NCBI GenBank assembly: GCA_023229465.1
Contig: JALNZE010000001.1
Coordinates: forward strand, 310,001-374,000
Direction of reading: 5' to 3'
DNA: 64,000 bases
Origin: Chitinophagaceae bacterium
GTDB taxonomy: Bacteria; Bacteroidota; Bacteroidia; Chitinophagales; Chitinophagaceae
Part shown: positions 34,752 through 43,044 of the stretch, one piece after another
Position numbering within the stretch: the stretch's first letter is position 1
Layout: every line of letters begins with the position of its first letter
Notes under the pieces: model-generated
The model's database searches: none
The model's input: only the letters and a program-made list of their open reading frames with translations
Told to the model about the DNA's origin: nothing
Made by a program: the position numbers and the translations under genes

Positions 34752-35150
34752 TTAATTGTTTTTAGCGCCCTGTTTAATCCAGGCAAGCATTAAAGCATTC
34801 AGATTTGATGGATTATTTGCACTGCCAAGAGGCATAGCCGGCGTGCGTTTTCCGGTTATCCATAAATAGATTTCGCTTTCTGCGGGTACACCTTTGTTAA
34901 TGTAGTTTCCATTTATCATCGCATTATAGGCAGTTGCTTCAGATAGGTTAGGGGCTATGCTTCCGCTATGGCACCCGCTTCCGGCACAGCTTTTTGTTAC
35001 TATCGGAGTAATCGTTTTAGAAAAGCTTACAATGCCTGTTACCGCGGGAGAATTATCTATAACTACCGTTGTAGTTTTAGAACAACCCAGCATGGTAAGT
35101 ATACAAATGATTACTCCTAAAGATTGTATTCCAACTATTTTCTTTGACAT
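34752..35150 (-). CDS. Lipoprotein cytochrome c with a CX4CH heme motif
   Basis: A 132-residue lipoprotein (lipobox MLGC, Cys23) with the heme motif CAGSGCH, in which four residues, not two, separate the cysteines. A probable axial Met is in TPAMPLG. The rest is a minimal class I cytochrome c fold. CX4CH motifs occur in some Bacteroidota and Planctomycetes surface cytochromes and in tetraheme c3. It is likely held at the membrane surface. Confidence 0.85.
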   Translation of the reverse strand: MSKKIVGIQSLGVIICILTMLGCSKTTTVVIDNSPAVTGIVSFSKTITPIVTKSCAGSGCHSGSIAPNLSEATAYNAMINGNYINKGVPAESEIYLWITGKRTPAMPLGSANNPSNLNALMLAWIKQGAKNN

Positions 35151-35190
35151 GATCTTCGTTTTTAAAAATGATTGAAAGAACAGCCAAATA

Positions 35191-36402
35191 CTATTTCTTA
35201 AAGGTTAATAACAGATTCGGTTTAATAGAGTGTGCAATTTGCGCATTTTCAAATATCGCGAAACCAAAATACTGATCTGCCAATGAAGAAAAATCTATAT
35301 CATATACGGCATCAGCGGTTTTTAGCGCTCTTTTAAATTCAAGAATCCAGCCTGATCCTGTATAAGTAGACTTGCAGGTAATATCTCCCCTACTGCCTGT
35401 ATAGGAATTAATAGTAAGACCGGGAATAGCTTTTGCGCCAACTCCAGTACCCACTCTCTGATAATCAGTACCAACATTGGGGTCAATTGTGGTGGCATCA
35501 CTTAAAGTAAGTACCCCTGTTGCTGATACTCCAGTAACTGTTTTGGCTGTGCCGGCAGTTATCTCAGATACTAGAATCCAACCATAATTCAATTTAGCAG
35601 GAATCACATATTTAGGAACAGAAACGGTAACGGCTGGTGAAGACCCTGTAATAACAAGACTTTGTACATTATTGGTATATACGTCATTCCCGGGATCGCC
35701 TTGTCTTCCATTAGGATATTTATTAATCTGGTTTTGGTCCTCAAATTGAAAACCGCCATTTGTTCCTCCTCTTACAGCTTTCCAGTGCCACATATCAATT
35801 TTTTCAGTGCCGAAATTGGTAAAGTGGCGGCTTGAACCATCAACGGCCGGTAACCCTGTATGGCAGGATTTATAACAAGTGGCATTATTCCAGCCTGAAA
35901 CAGAATTATTAATATTCCACAGCATAGCCACTTTATCTTCATAAAATGCCAGTCTTGTGATAGCCCCTTTCGTACTGAATGTGGGAGCGCCGCTTTCCTG
36001 GGCCCATAGTTGGGTAGCAGGATCAAAATACCAGGGCAGACGGGTTAATGATTGGGTTGGGTCCATCCATTCTGCCAGGAAATAAATATTTGTGGCATCA
36101 TATGCCGAGCGTAAGGTAACGGTAGGTATAATATTACCGGTATACCCTCTGAAAACATCACCGGTCACATCCGGCACTGCTGTGCTAAACTGGAGTTTAG
36201 GTGAGTTTTCCCACATGCCGTCTATCACACCATCAATAGTTGGGGCAGTGGTTACTTTTACAGAAACAAGTTCGGTTTCATTATTAGCGGTTGGTTCCCC
36301 AACAATTAAAACCCGGTCATTCTTTGTACAACTTATCGCATAACCCAAAAAGAGAATGATAATCGTAATTACTAAAAATGATTTTGATTGTAGCAGTTTC
36401 AT
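35191..36402 (-). CDS. Ethylbenzene-dehydrogenase-related heme-binding lipoprotein
   Basis: A 403-residue lipoprotein (lipobox AISC, Cys25). Its domain resembles the gamma-subunit heme domain of type II DMSO-reductase family enzymes (EbdC/DdhC/SerC), with the APTIDGVIDGMWENSP opening and the late GWILEFKRAL segment. It also has a CYKSCH motif (CX3CH) that could hold a c-type heme. The catalytic alpha subunit that such gamma subunits normally serve is not in the window. First gene of the first unit; two CRP/FNR-like boxes stand before it. Confidence 0.82.
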   Translation of the reverse strand: MKLLQSKSFLVITIIILFLGYAISCTKNDRVLIVGEPTANNETELVSVKVTTAPTIDGVIDGMWENSPKLQFSTAVPDVTGDVFRGYTGNIIPTVTLRSAYDATNIYFLAEWMDPTQSLTRLPWYFDPATQLWAQESGAPTFSTKGAITRLAFYEDKVAMLWNINNSVSGWNNATCYKSCHTGLPAVDGSSRHFTNFGTEKIDMWHWKAVRGGTNGGFQFEDQNQINKYPNGRQGDPGNDVYTNNVQSLVITGSSPAVTVSVPKYVIPAKLNYGWILVSEITAGTAKTVTGVSATGVLTLSDATTIDPNVGTDYQRVGTGVGAKAIPGLTINSYTGSRGDITCKSTYTGSGWILEFKRALKTADAVYDIDFSSLADQYFGFAIFENAQIAHSIKPNLLLTFKK

Positions 36403-36476
36403 ATCTTGAAGTTTAGTTAAGTAATTAATCTGTTTACTTACAGATACAAATTTTGGTTATTCCGCTTACTTTAATT

Positions 36477-36522
36477 ATGACAGCTATCATACTATAATAT
36501 GATTAATATCATATTATAGTAT
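36477..36522. promoter_or_regulatory. Tandem CRP/FNR-type boxes, one inside a 34-bp palindrome
   Basis: Box 1, ATGACAGCTATCAT (36477-36490), is TGAC-N4-ATCA. Box 2 is the middle of a perfect palindrome with 15-bp arms (36489-36503 and 36508-36522) and spacer TAAT; its core is TGAT-N4-ATCA. The box centres are 22 bp apart, two helical turns, at 81 and 103 bp before the start at 36402. The remainder of the 465-bp gap up to 36867 is AT-rich and shows nothing else I can name. Confidence 0.65.
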
Positions 36523-36867
36523 ATTGTCGAGAATCATTAATGGTTCCTTTAAAATTAATAAAGTCGTATTATTTGGAAAACCGATTGTAACAAACCATTC
36601 TTTTCTCCTGAGGTACCGTTGTTAATAATGAATCAGTGAATGATGTAACTATTGGCAGGAATTGTATAAAGCGGCGGGATCTTATTTTTTTGCCGGGATG
36701 AATTGTTTTGTGTAAACAATACACCTGATTGTTTTACGAAAATGGTATAGAAATACTCGTTAGAAAAGGATGAAATAAGTGGTTGCTGAAAGTATTTCTA
36801 CGCTACCCATCCTACGGTAACCTTCCTATTTTAGCAATTGTTTAAACCCGTATTCAAATTCAATCAG

Positions 36868-37242
36868 ATGATCGCAGAAGCTAAAATTTGTCTCAGTTGT
36901 AACCATGTGTTTCATGGTCGTGCAGATAAAAAATTCTGTAACGACTATTGCCGGAATACCCATAATAACCACCTGAACAGTGATGGCAATAATTATGTAC
37001 GAAACATTAACCATTGCCTGCGCAGGAACCGGCGTATTTTATCAAGTTTACTACCCATGCCCCATTCCACCATGGCCAAATGCGCCAAACAAAAACTGCA
37101 CAGCAAAGGGTTCGCATTCAGTTATTTTACGCATACACAAAAAAATAAGAAAGGGCATACGGTACACTATTGTTATGAATACGGGTACCTGGTTCTGACT
37201 GATGAGAGGGTGATGATAGTGCGGAAGAAGACTAATACCTGA
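36868..37242 (+). CDS. Small zinc-ribbon-type protein of unknown function
   Basis: A 124-residue basic protein. The N-terminus has a CxxC-x15-CxxxC knuckle (KICLSCNH, then KKFCNDYCRN), likely a zinc site. The second half is Lys/Arg-rich with YFTHTQKNKKGHTVHYCYEYGY. Similar short proteins are common in Bacteroidota and I cannot give a role. The frame could extend to a TTG at 36838; the ATG at 36868 sits right before the zinc motif. Its end overlaps the convergent RlpA gene by 11 bp. Confidence 0.75.
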   Translation: MIAEAKICLSCNHVFHGRADKKFCNDYCRNTHNNHLNSDGNNYVRNINHCLRRNRRILSSLLPMPHSTMAKCAKQKLHSKGFAFSYFTHTQKNKKGHTVHYCYEYGYLVLTDERVMIVRKKTNT

Positions 37243-37606
37243 TCTTCACCTTCACCACTCCTGCCCCAACCATATCAATCTTCTTTGCCGCTGCCCTGGT
37301 AAGATCAATCATTCGTCCGGCCACAAAAGGGCCACGGTCATTGATGCGTACCTTAACCGTTTTGCCATTGGTGAGATTGGTCACTTTTACTTTGGTATTA
37401 AAAGGGAGTTGTTTATGCGCAGCCGTATAGGCTGATGATTTAAATATTTCTCCGTTGGCGGTTTTTTTGCCGTTGTAAGATGCTGCATAGAAGGAAGCCA
37501 GGCCTGTTTCTGTTCCGCTTATTTTTTTTGCGGCATTGGGTATTGATTTCCTGTAACAGGAAACCAGCGCTAAAGTCAAAAGTAAAAAAGTAACTAATTG
37601 TTTCAT
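37232..37606 (-). CDS. RlpA-like double-psi beta-barrel lipoprotein
   Basis: A 124-residue protein with a lipobox (LVSC, Cys17) and a single RlpA barrel: TGLASFYAASYNGKKTANGE, then LPFNTKVKVTNL and RINDRGPFVAGRMIDLTRAAA. In Pseudomonas, RlpA is a lytic transglycosylase for stem-peptide-free septal glycan. This short form has no SPOR domain. The Asp and His needed for activity in that enzyme appear to be partly conserved (Asp in RINDRGPF). It starts 2 bp before the end of gcvT's reading direction and is probably co-transcribed. Confidence 0.88.
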   Translation of the reverse strand: MKQLVTFLLLTLALVSCYRKSIPNAAKKISGTETGLASFYAASYNGKKTANGEIFKSSAYTAAHKQLPFNTKVKVTNLTNGKTVKVRINDRGPFVAGRMIDLTRAAAKKIDMVGAGVVKVKIRY

Positions 37607-37608
37607 TG

Positions 37609-38694
37609 TTAAACAAATGGCGCTTTCACCACTTTTGCTTTTACCAGTGTATGGCGGATATCGATATAAATTTCGCTGTCTATTGAAGCCTGTCCCGTTG
37701 CCACATAACCAAGGCCAATGGCCTTACCTAATGAGGGTGCCTGTGTACCGCTGGTTACTTTACCAATGGTGTTTCCCAGTGCATCTTTGATAAGGTAATC
37801 ATGGCGGGGAATACCGCGGTCGATCATTTCAAAACCCACCAGTTTTCGGGTAACACCGGCGGCTTTTTGTTTTTCGAGTATTTCCCTGGCGGTAAACGCT
37901 TTGGTGAACCTGGTTATCCATCCAAGTCCCCCTTCTAATGGTGAAGTGGTATCATCAATATCATTTCCATATAAACAATAGCCCATTTCTAAACGAAGCG
38001 TATCTCTTGCCCCCAGGCCGATTGGTTGTAAGCCTTGTGGAGCGCCCACTTCAAAAATGGCATCCCATATTTTATCGGCTGCTCCCTCTGTATCTTCAAA
38101 ATAAATCTCTACCCCGCCAGATCCTGTATAGCCCGTGGCGCTTACGATAACATTGTCAACCCCGGCAAATTTTCCTTTGGTAAATGTGTAGTATTTCAGG
38201 TTCATGATATCGGTATCCACCAGCGGTTGCAGGATCTTGTTGGCATTTGGCCCCTGTATGGCCAGCAAACAGGTTTTATCGCTGATATTATGCATATCAA
38301 CTCCTTTGGTGTTATACTTACTTATCCAGTTCCAGTCTTTTTCAATATTGGAGGCATTTACCACCAGCATATATACTTTGTTGAATTCAATGCAATACAC
38401 AATCAGGTCATCCACAATACCGCCCTGTTCATTGGGCAGGCAACTGTACTGGGCCTGGCCATCGGTTATTTTAGAGGCATCATTTGATGTTATCCGTTGA
38501 ATAAGATCAAGGGCCATCCCACCTTTCAGTATAAATTCGCCCATATGGCTCACATCAAAAATGCCCGCGTTATTGCGCACCGCGGCATGCTCATCATTGA
38601 TACCCGTATAGCTGATGGGCATATTATAACCGGCAAATTCAGCCATTTTCGCACCGAGCGCGATGTGCTTATTTGTAAAAGGTGTTGATTTCAT
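37609..38694 (-). CDS. gcvT: Aminomethyltransferase (glycine cleavage T protein)
   Basis: A 361-residue folate-dependent T protein that releases ammonia and forms methylene-THF from the aminomethyl-lipoyl H protein. Motifs: AEFAGYNMPISY, FDVSHMGEF, the AQYSCLPNEQGGIVDDLIVY segment and YTGSGGVEIYF, with a late GARDTLRLE. The longer open frame begins 40 codons upstream, but the ATG at 38694 starts the family homology. gcvH is in the window at 56.5 kb, not adjacent; gcvP is not seen. Confidence 0.95.
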   Translation of the reverse strand: MKSTPFTNKHIALGAKMAEFAGYNMPISYTGINDEHAAVRNNAGIFDVSHMGEFILKGGMALDLIQRITSNDASKITDGQAQYSCLPNEQGGIVDDLIVYCIEFNKVYMLVVNASNIEKDWNWISKYNTKGVDMHNISDKTCLLAIQGPNANKILQPLVDTDIMNLKYYTFTKGKFAGVDNVIVSATGYTGSGGVEIYFEDTEGAADKIWDAIFEVGAPQGLQPIGLGARDTLRLEMGYCLYGNDIDDTTSPLEGGLGWITRFTKAFTAREILEKQKAAGVTRKLVGFEMIDRGIPRHDYLIKDALGNTIGKVTSGTQAPSLGKAIGLGYVATGQASIDSEIYIDIRHTLVKAKVVKAPFV

Positions 38695-38749
38695 TTTGTG
38701 GTCGTTTAATAGAAGCGAGCCGCAAAAATAAGAGAAGCAAGGGTGTTGT

Positions 38750-38798
38750 AAAAATAAAAAAGGGAAGAACCCCATCCTGAGAACAGTACAGGGTTCTT
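38750..38798 (-). terminator. Terminator of the PspC operon
   Basis: On the minus strand AAGAACCC (38798-38791) pairs with GGGTTCTT (38772-38765) over an 18-nt loop, followed by CCC and a T-rich run down to 38750. It lies 22 bp after the PspC gene and before gcvT. Confidence 0.7.
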
Positions 38799-38820
38799 GT
38801 TTTCCCAACTTCAACCAAGT

Positions 38821-41037
38821 TTATAATACCATTTGCATAAAGGTGATCCTGGATGATTCTGGGGAGGGCCCGGATTCTTCAACCACTACTGCTTTCCCTG
38901 TTACTTTTCCTTTCACCGGTTTGGGTACAGGGATATAGGAAACTGATTTTTTGTACTGATACTTTGCACTATCAGCCGGTTTATCCAGTTCTTTTTTCAG
39001 TTCTTCCGCTTCTTTCTGCTTTTTATCATACTCTTTCTGCAAATCTTCTTTACTTTTCTTGTATTGTTCGATGGCATTATTCGAGCCGTCATCATTTCCA
39101 TAGTCAGCTGAAGATTTATGAAGTTTTTCTAATCCGCCCGCGGTCATAATATATTCCACATCTGAGGTCCAGTTTTCATAACGGCTATTCCAGTCTTCTT
39201 CATAATCCCAGTCATTATTATTATGTCCAAAATCAAAAGTATAATTAAACTTACGGTTTACGCTGTTGGTGATCACTATTTTTTTGCCAACAGGAACCTG
39301 TATGGTAACAGTAACACTTTGGTTACGGAACTTGGTGCCCTTCTTTAAAGAAAATCCCCTGTCGAGATAAATCAAACTATCCTGCTGGTTAATGCCATAT
39401 TGTATATCATCTACATTTTTAACAGCGGCCTTTTCATCAACCCCATTGCTGTATTTATAGGCGCTGATATGATACAGGGAGTCTGTACTCTTTACTATAT
39501 GTAACCTTACATTATTGAGTACGAGGCTGTCATCATTCATTTGCAATATCCCATCCATCTTAAACCAGCGACCGTATACTTTCACTTTACTTTCCGGCAC
39601 TTTTACCACCATTTTACCGGTAACGGGCTGAGCTATTGTGTATTCTTTTTTGTCGCGGGCTCTTGCATCAAAATTCTGTGCAATAGAACCGGCCAGTATA
39701 CCAGCGCTAACCAAACCGATAAACCACAATCCGCCGAATGTAAAGCCGAGGTAACGGTTACCTGGTTTCACACCCATGATGCGGCGTACGATCCAGGTAA
39801 TGAATGCGATGACGGGTATTCCCAGGAATAAGGCAAGTGTGGTCCATGCCAGTAAATTCTGCCAGAAACCTTCGAGAAAGAAATTCTTTAACGGGAATAC
39901 ACCCACACCTGCTACCAGGAAAGCTAATAAGGCTACCAGTAATGCGAAGGCGAGAATACCCGCGATGAAAAGGAAGAAAGCTTTGAACATGATCCCAATC
40001 GCTCTCAATACCCTGCTGCCGCCGGATTGGGCAATATGTCCGGCTTCTGTACCAAACTGCCTGCTTTTTTGTCCAACGGTTTGCCCAAACTCTTCACCAA
40101 ATTCTTTTGCCTTGTTTGAAAATTCACCACCCCATTTTTCAGCACGGGTTTTGAAGCCTTCGAGGTCTTCCTGTATGGTATTTTTGATAGTGTTCAGGTC
40201 TACTTTTTCACCGCGCATTTCTAATTTTTCAGAGGCGCTTTTCGCTTCAGGTATTACGGCCCATAATACAGCGTACACTACGAACAGGGTACCGCCGAAG
40301 GAACCGAAAATGATACCAGGGAAAGGATCCACATCAAACCAGAAAGCAGATTTGAATATGGAGGTAATGATACCAATTACTAATGGGAACGCGAATATCA
40401 AACGTGGTATCCAGACGGCGATATCAAAATAAGAAGCGATACCACTGGCCACACCAGCGATCACTTTTTGTTCCGGGTTACGGTAGAGGCGTTTGGTAGA
40501 AGAGGTTTGTTGTAATGATTTGGAAGGAAGGATTATCCATAATAATATATAGAGAAGGATACCTGTTCCCGCGCCAAAAGTGATTAGCGCGAATACCAAT
40601 CGGATGATGGTAGGATCTACCCGCAGGTAGTTAGCTAATCCACCACAAACACCACCAAGGATTTTATCAGATTCATCGCGGTATAAGCGGCCGCGTGGTG
40701 GGGCATTATCGGATGCATCAGTATGCTGTTGATTATGCCCATCACCACCCAACTGTGAATGCACTTTATCTTCCTCGCCTTCAAAATCTTCCGGGCGGCC
40801 CATACTGGCAATGATCTTGTTTACATCGTCTTCTGTAATGCAGGTGCTGCCTTTTTTAAGGCTCTCACCAAACAGTTCAGCAATACGGCCCTCAATATCA
40901 TTGATAATTTCATCACGTCCCTCTTCGTTGGCAAAGAACCTGCGCAAACTTTCCACATACTGTTTCAGCATATCATAAGCAGATTCCTCAATAGGAATTA
41001 CCCTGCCCTGGAAGTTTATATTAATTACCTTTTTCAT
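38821..41037 (-). CDS. PspC-domain envelope stress protein with two PspC domains
   Basis: A 738-residue membrane protein. The N-terminus (1-90) resembles the short DUF at the start of Bacteroidota PspC proteins. Two PspC domains follow (about 118-175 RLYRDESDKILGGVCGGL, and about 185-240 RLYRNPEQKVIAGVASG). Then come a linker, further membrane spans near 350-460, a soluble beta-rich region, and a C-terminal coiled coil (KKSKEDLQKEYDKKQKEAEE). The organisation matches Bacteroidota proteins encoded with PadR regulators that respond to cell-envelope stress. The third gene of the small/PadR/PspC unit. Confidence 0.88.
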   Translation of the reverse strand: MKKVININFQGRVIPIEESAYDMLKQYVESLRRFFANEEGRDEIINDIEGRIAELFGESLKKGSTCITEDDVNKIIASMGRPEDFEGEEDKVHSQLGGDGHNQQHTDASDNAPPRGRLYRDESDKILGGVCGGLANYLRVDPTIIRLVFALITFGAGTGILLYILLWIILPSKSLQQTSSTKRLYRNPEQKVIAGVASGIASYFDIAVWIPRLIFAFPLVIGIITSIFKSAFWFDVDPFPGIIFGSFGGTLFVVYAVLWAVIPEAKSASEKLEMRGEKVDLNTIKNTIQEDLEGFKTRAEKWGGEFSNKAKEFGEEFGQTVGQKSRQFGTEAGHIAQSGGSRVLRAIGIMFKAFFLFIAGILAFALLVALLAFLVAGVGVFPLKNFFLEGFWQNLLAWTTLALFLGIPVIAFITWIVRRIMGVKPGNRYLGFTFGGLWFIGLVSAGILAGSIAQNFDARARDKKEYTIAQPVTGKMVVKVPESKVKVYGRWFKMDGILQMNDDSLVLNNVRLHIVKSTDSLYHISAYKYSNGVDEKAAVKNVDDIQYGINQQDSLIYLDRGFSLKKGTKFRNQSVTVTIQVPVGKKIVITNSVNRKFNYTFDFGHNNNDWDYEEDWNSRYENWTSDVEYIMTAGGLEKLHKSSADYGNDDGSNNAIEQYKKSKEDLQKEYDKKQKEAEELKKELDKPADSAKYQYKKSVSYIPVPKPVKGKVTGKAVVVEESGPSPESSRITFMQMVL

Positions 41038-41059
41038 TTTCAGACAATTTTATAGTTGG

Positions 41060-41425
41060 TTAAGGTTGGTTTGGGTTTTCTTCGGATGAAGCATAGGGTG
41101 GCGGTTGGGTAAGTGCATGAACCGCATTGGCCAGTTCCTGCCAGGTGCGTTCGAGTTCACCGTAGAATGCAAGCCCTTTGTCCGTCATTACGAAATATTT
41201 ACGTGGCGGGCCGCTATTACTTTCTACCCAACGATAGGTGAGTAATCCCGCGTTTTTTAACCTGGTAAGCAAAGGATAGAGCGTACCCTCCAGGATATGG
41301 AGATTAGCCGATTTCATCCGCTCTACCAAATCACTGGGATACACTTCTCCCTGGCGAATAATGGATAAGATACAAAACTCCAGTACGCCCTTTCTCATCT
41401 GACTTTGTGTGTTCTGAATGTCCAT
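41060..41425 (-). CDS. PadR-family transcriptional regulator
   Basis: A 121-residue winged-helix repressor: QMRKGVLEFCILSII, ANLHILEGTLYPLLTRLKNAG (recognition region) and the wing GPPRKYFVMTDKG. It precedes the PspC gene by 22 bp and presumably controls the operon. An ATG at 41455 would give ten more residues; I chose 41425 because it starts the conserved helix. A matching operator candidate lies at 41817-41837. Confidence 0.9.
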   Translation of the reverse strand: MDIQNTQSQMRKGVLEFCILSIIRQGEVYPSDLVERMKSANLHILEGTLYPLLTRLKNAGLLTYRWVESNSGPPRKYFVMTDKGLAFYGELERTWQELANAVHALTQPPPYASSEENPNQP

Positions 41426-41514
41426 AACCCGAATTTTTGGGGCCGTTCCATACATCGTTACTTCTTATGGCAGGCCTGTTATTGAATAAATACTGCTATT
41501 ACTAAAAGCCACTC

Positions 41515-41706
41515 TTATGCAAAATGCCTTCTTATAATTCTGTTTTTTCTGTTACGCTCCAGGTTCCATAAATCTACAACACCAAAAGCGGTTTTGTTTT
41601 TTAACGCGGGCATTTCTATAGCTATGGTTTCTTTTACTTCTTTTACCAGGTTGTATAATTGCGTTTTTCCCAGTGATTGAAAGAAGGTTCTGTTGTCCGT
41701 TTTCAT
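41515..41706 (-). CDS. Small conserved-looking protein before the PadR gene
   Basis: A 63-residue basic protein with no signal peptide or membrane span. It contains a central acidic/hydrophobic helix (LYNLVKEVKETIAIEM) and a basic C-terminus (NRKNRIIRR). It leads the small/padR/pspC unit. The function is unknown. Confidence 0.55.
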   Translation of the reverse strand: MKTDNRTFFQSLGKTQLYNLVKEVKETIAIEMPALKNKTAFGVVDLWNLERNRKNRIIRRHFA

Positions 41707-41816
41707 TTTTGTAAGTATTAAAAAAATTTTAATGATTGGTTAGGTTTTGAAGACTTGTCTTTTTAAATTTCCTGGGCTTCATTTCCTTTGACAACACAAA
41801 GATGGGGATTTATTTG

Positions 41817-41837
41817 GTACTATGCAACACACAGTAC
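41817..41837. promoter_or_regulatory. Candidate PadR operator
   Basis: GTACTATG, spacer CAACA, CACAGTAC: 8-bp arms with one mismatch, 111-131 bp before the start of the small protein at 41706. A second GTACTATG follows at 41834. The rest of the gap 41707-42113 is AT-rich and shows no gene. Confidence 0.45.
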
Positions 41838-42113
41838 TATGTTTTTTTTAGTAATATGCAGAAAGCAGTAACTGATTTTGCTTAATTCATTGTAAATCAA
41901 TTATTTATGAAATTTCTTGAAAATGACAATGTGGTGAGCGGTAATAATTATTGACAAGCGGTGATGAATCACTTAACTTAAGAGGACAAGAGAATAAAGG
42001 AGTATTAAGTAGGAGTAGAGTTAGGAGAAAATAGAAACTGCTAAGAATTATTTGTGGGTCAAGACTACCCTACTAAAAGAAGATTTGGGGTTGACCGCTT
42101 AATAATTGAGCTA

Positions 42114-42389
42114 TTACAAGGAGAGAAAAAGAATCGCTACCCCGCCAATAAACAATGATATTACGGGCCATAATTTATCCGCACCCCTATTTTTGAATAT
42201 AAGAAAAATAGCTAGAATCGGAAGACCTAGGGCTAAACCTAACATCGGTAATGATAGTATTTCAAAAAAACCGCCTATAACGCTAAATTTGTATACATTC
42301 GTTTTGTTGCCGGTTATCCAAAATAGGCAAACTACTATTGTTAGTAAGAAATGTATTCGACTAATATTAACTATACTTTTTTGCTCCAT
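42114..42389 (-). CDS. Small membrane protein of unknown function
   Basis: A 91-residue protein with three predicted membrane spans (about 8-25, 36-60 and 72-90) and short loops. The antisense frame in this stretch lacks these features, so the minus-strand frame is the likely gene. There is no recognisable family. It is divergent from the broken lipoprotein gene. Confidence 0.6.
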   Translation of the reverse strand: MEQKSIVNISRIHFLLTIVVCLFWITGNKTNVYKFSVIGGFFEILSLPMLGLALGLPILAIFLIFKNRGADKLWPVISLFIGGVAILFLSL

Positions 42390-42438
42390 TTTACTGAATT
42401 TATTTTGAGGTTAACGCATTTTTAAATCCCTGCTACTA

Positions 42439-42948
42439 TTGAAAAGTTCCGTTAAACTAAGCATTACAGCTCTTTTTATTATTCTCATGACTGTCTTTAT
42501 TATATCGTGTCTAAAAAAGACCGACTATCAAAATAACAAGTTTGAGATTATAAAAGAAACTGCCACAGAATATTCAGTCTCTTTTATTTCCGGTAAAGAT
42601 AAGTACTTTTTTACCAGTCAATTGGAAGCAGGAAAAACCATATCTCACTTTGATATTTACAATAATAATAATAGTACAACTATAAAATTGGACTATACCA
42701 TTGATACTTCGATCCCTGATTATAGGCTATTGCAGCATGGAAAGATTTAATCAATTGTAAAATTGATTAATAATGAATTATCATTATCAGATTATAAAAA
42801 AATATCCGAAGACTGTAAGAACTTCATAACTGAAATGTTTAATCAGCCTACTGTTACAAAACAAAATGCTCAGTCTATCTTTTTCTTCTATGCAATACTA
42901 AAAACAAAGGTTCGTTCTATTGAATCAGGAGAGTTTAAACAGGAATAG
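42439..42948 (+). pseudogene. Lipoprotein gene with an in-frame nonsense codon
   Basis: A single frame from a TTG at 42439 runs to 42948 and is interrupted only by TAA at 42748-42750. The first part has a basic N-terminus and a lipobox (IISC, Cys24), and the two halves together make about 169 residues. A C-to-T change of CAA to TAA explains the stop. There is no ATG at the expected start, so initiation may also be damaged. The family is unknown. Confidence 0.65.
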
Positions 42949-42976
42949 TAAGCTACAAAAAAACAGAGAAATATTT

Positions 42977-42992
42977 ATCGTAAAAATACGAT
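42977..42992. promoter_or_regulatory. ArsR operator 1 (upstream)
   Basis: ATCGTAAAAATACGAT, a perfect palindrome with 6-bp arms and spacer AAAA, about 53 bp before arsR. It shares the ATCGT half-site with operator 2. Confidence 0.65.
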
Positions 42993-43022
42993 TATATCAA
43001 AAATTCTCCTTTCCTTTGCATT

Positions 43023-43038
43023 ATCGTAATAAAACGAT
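43023..43038. promoter_or_regulatory. ArsR operator 2 (promoter-proximal)
   Basis: ATCGT, spacer AATAAA, ACGAT (extended to TTATCGT/ACGATAA). It ends 6 bp before the arsR ATG. Together with operator 1 it brackets the likely promoter, so repressor binding would block the start site. Confidence 0.7.
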
Positions 43039-43044
43039 AAAACA

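Noticed and set aside
39776..40432. A 218-codon plus-strand frame inside the PspC gene
   Set aside because: It lies wholly antisense to a well-supported gene, has no family features and shows composition expected of a shadow frame.
42106..42408. A 100-codon plus-strand frame opposite the small membrane protein
   Set aside because: The minus-strand frame shows three regular membrane spans and a good ATG; this one has no such order.
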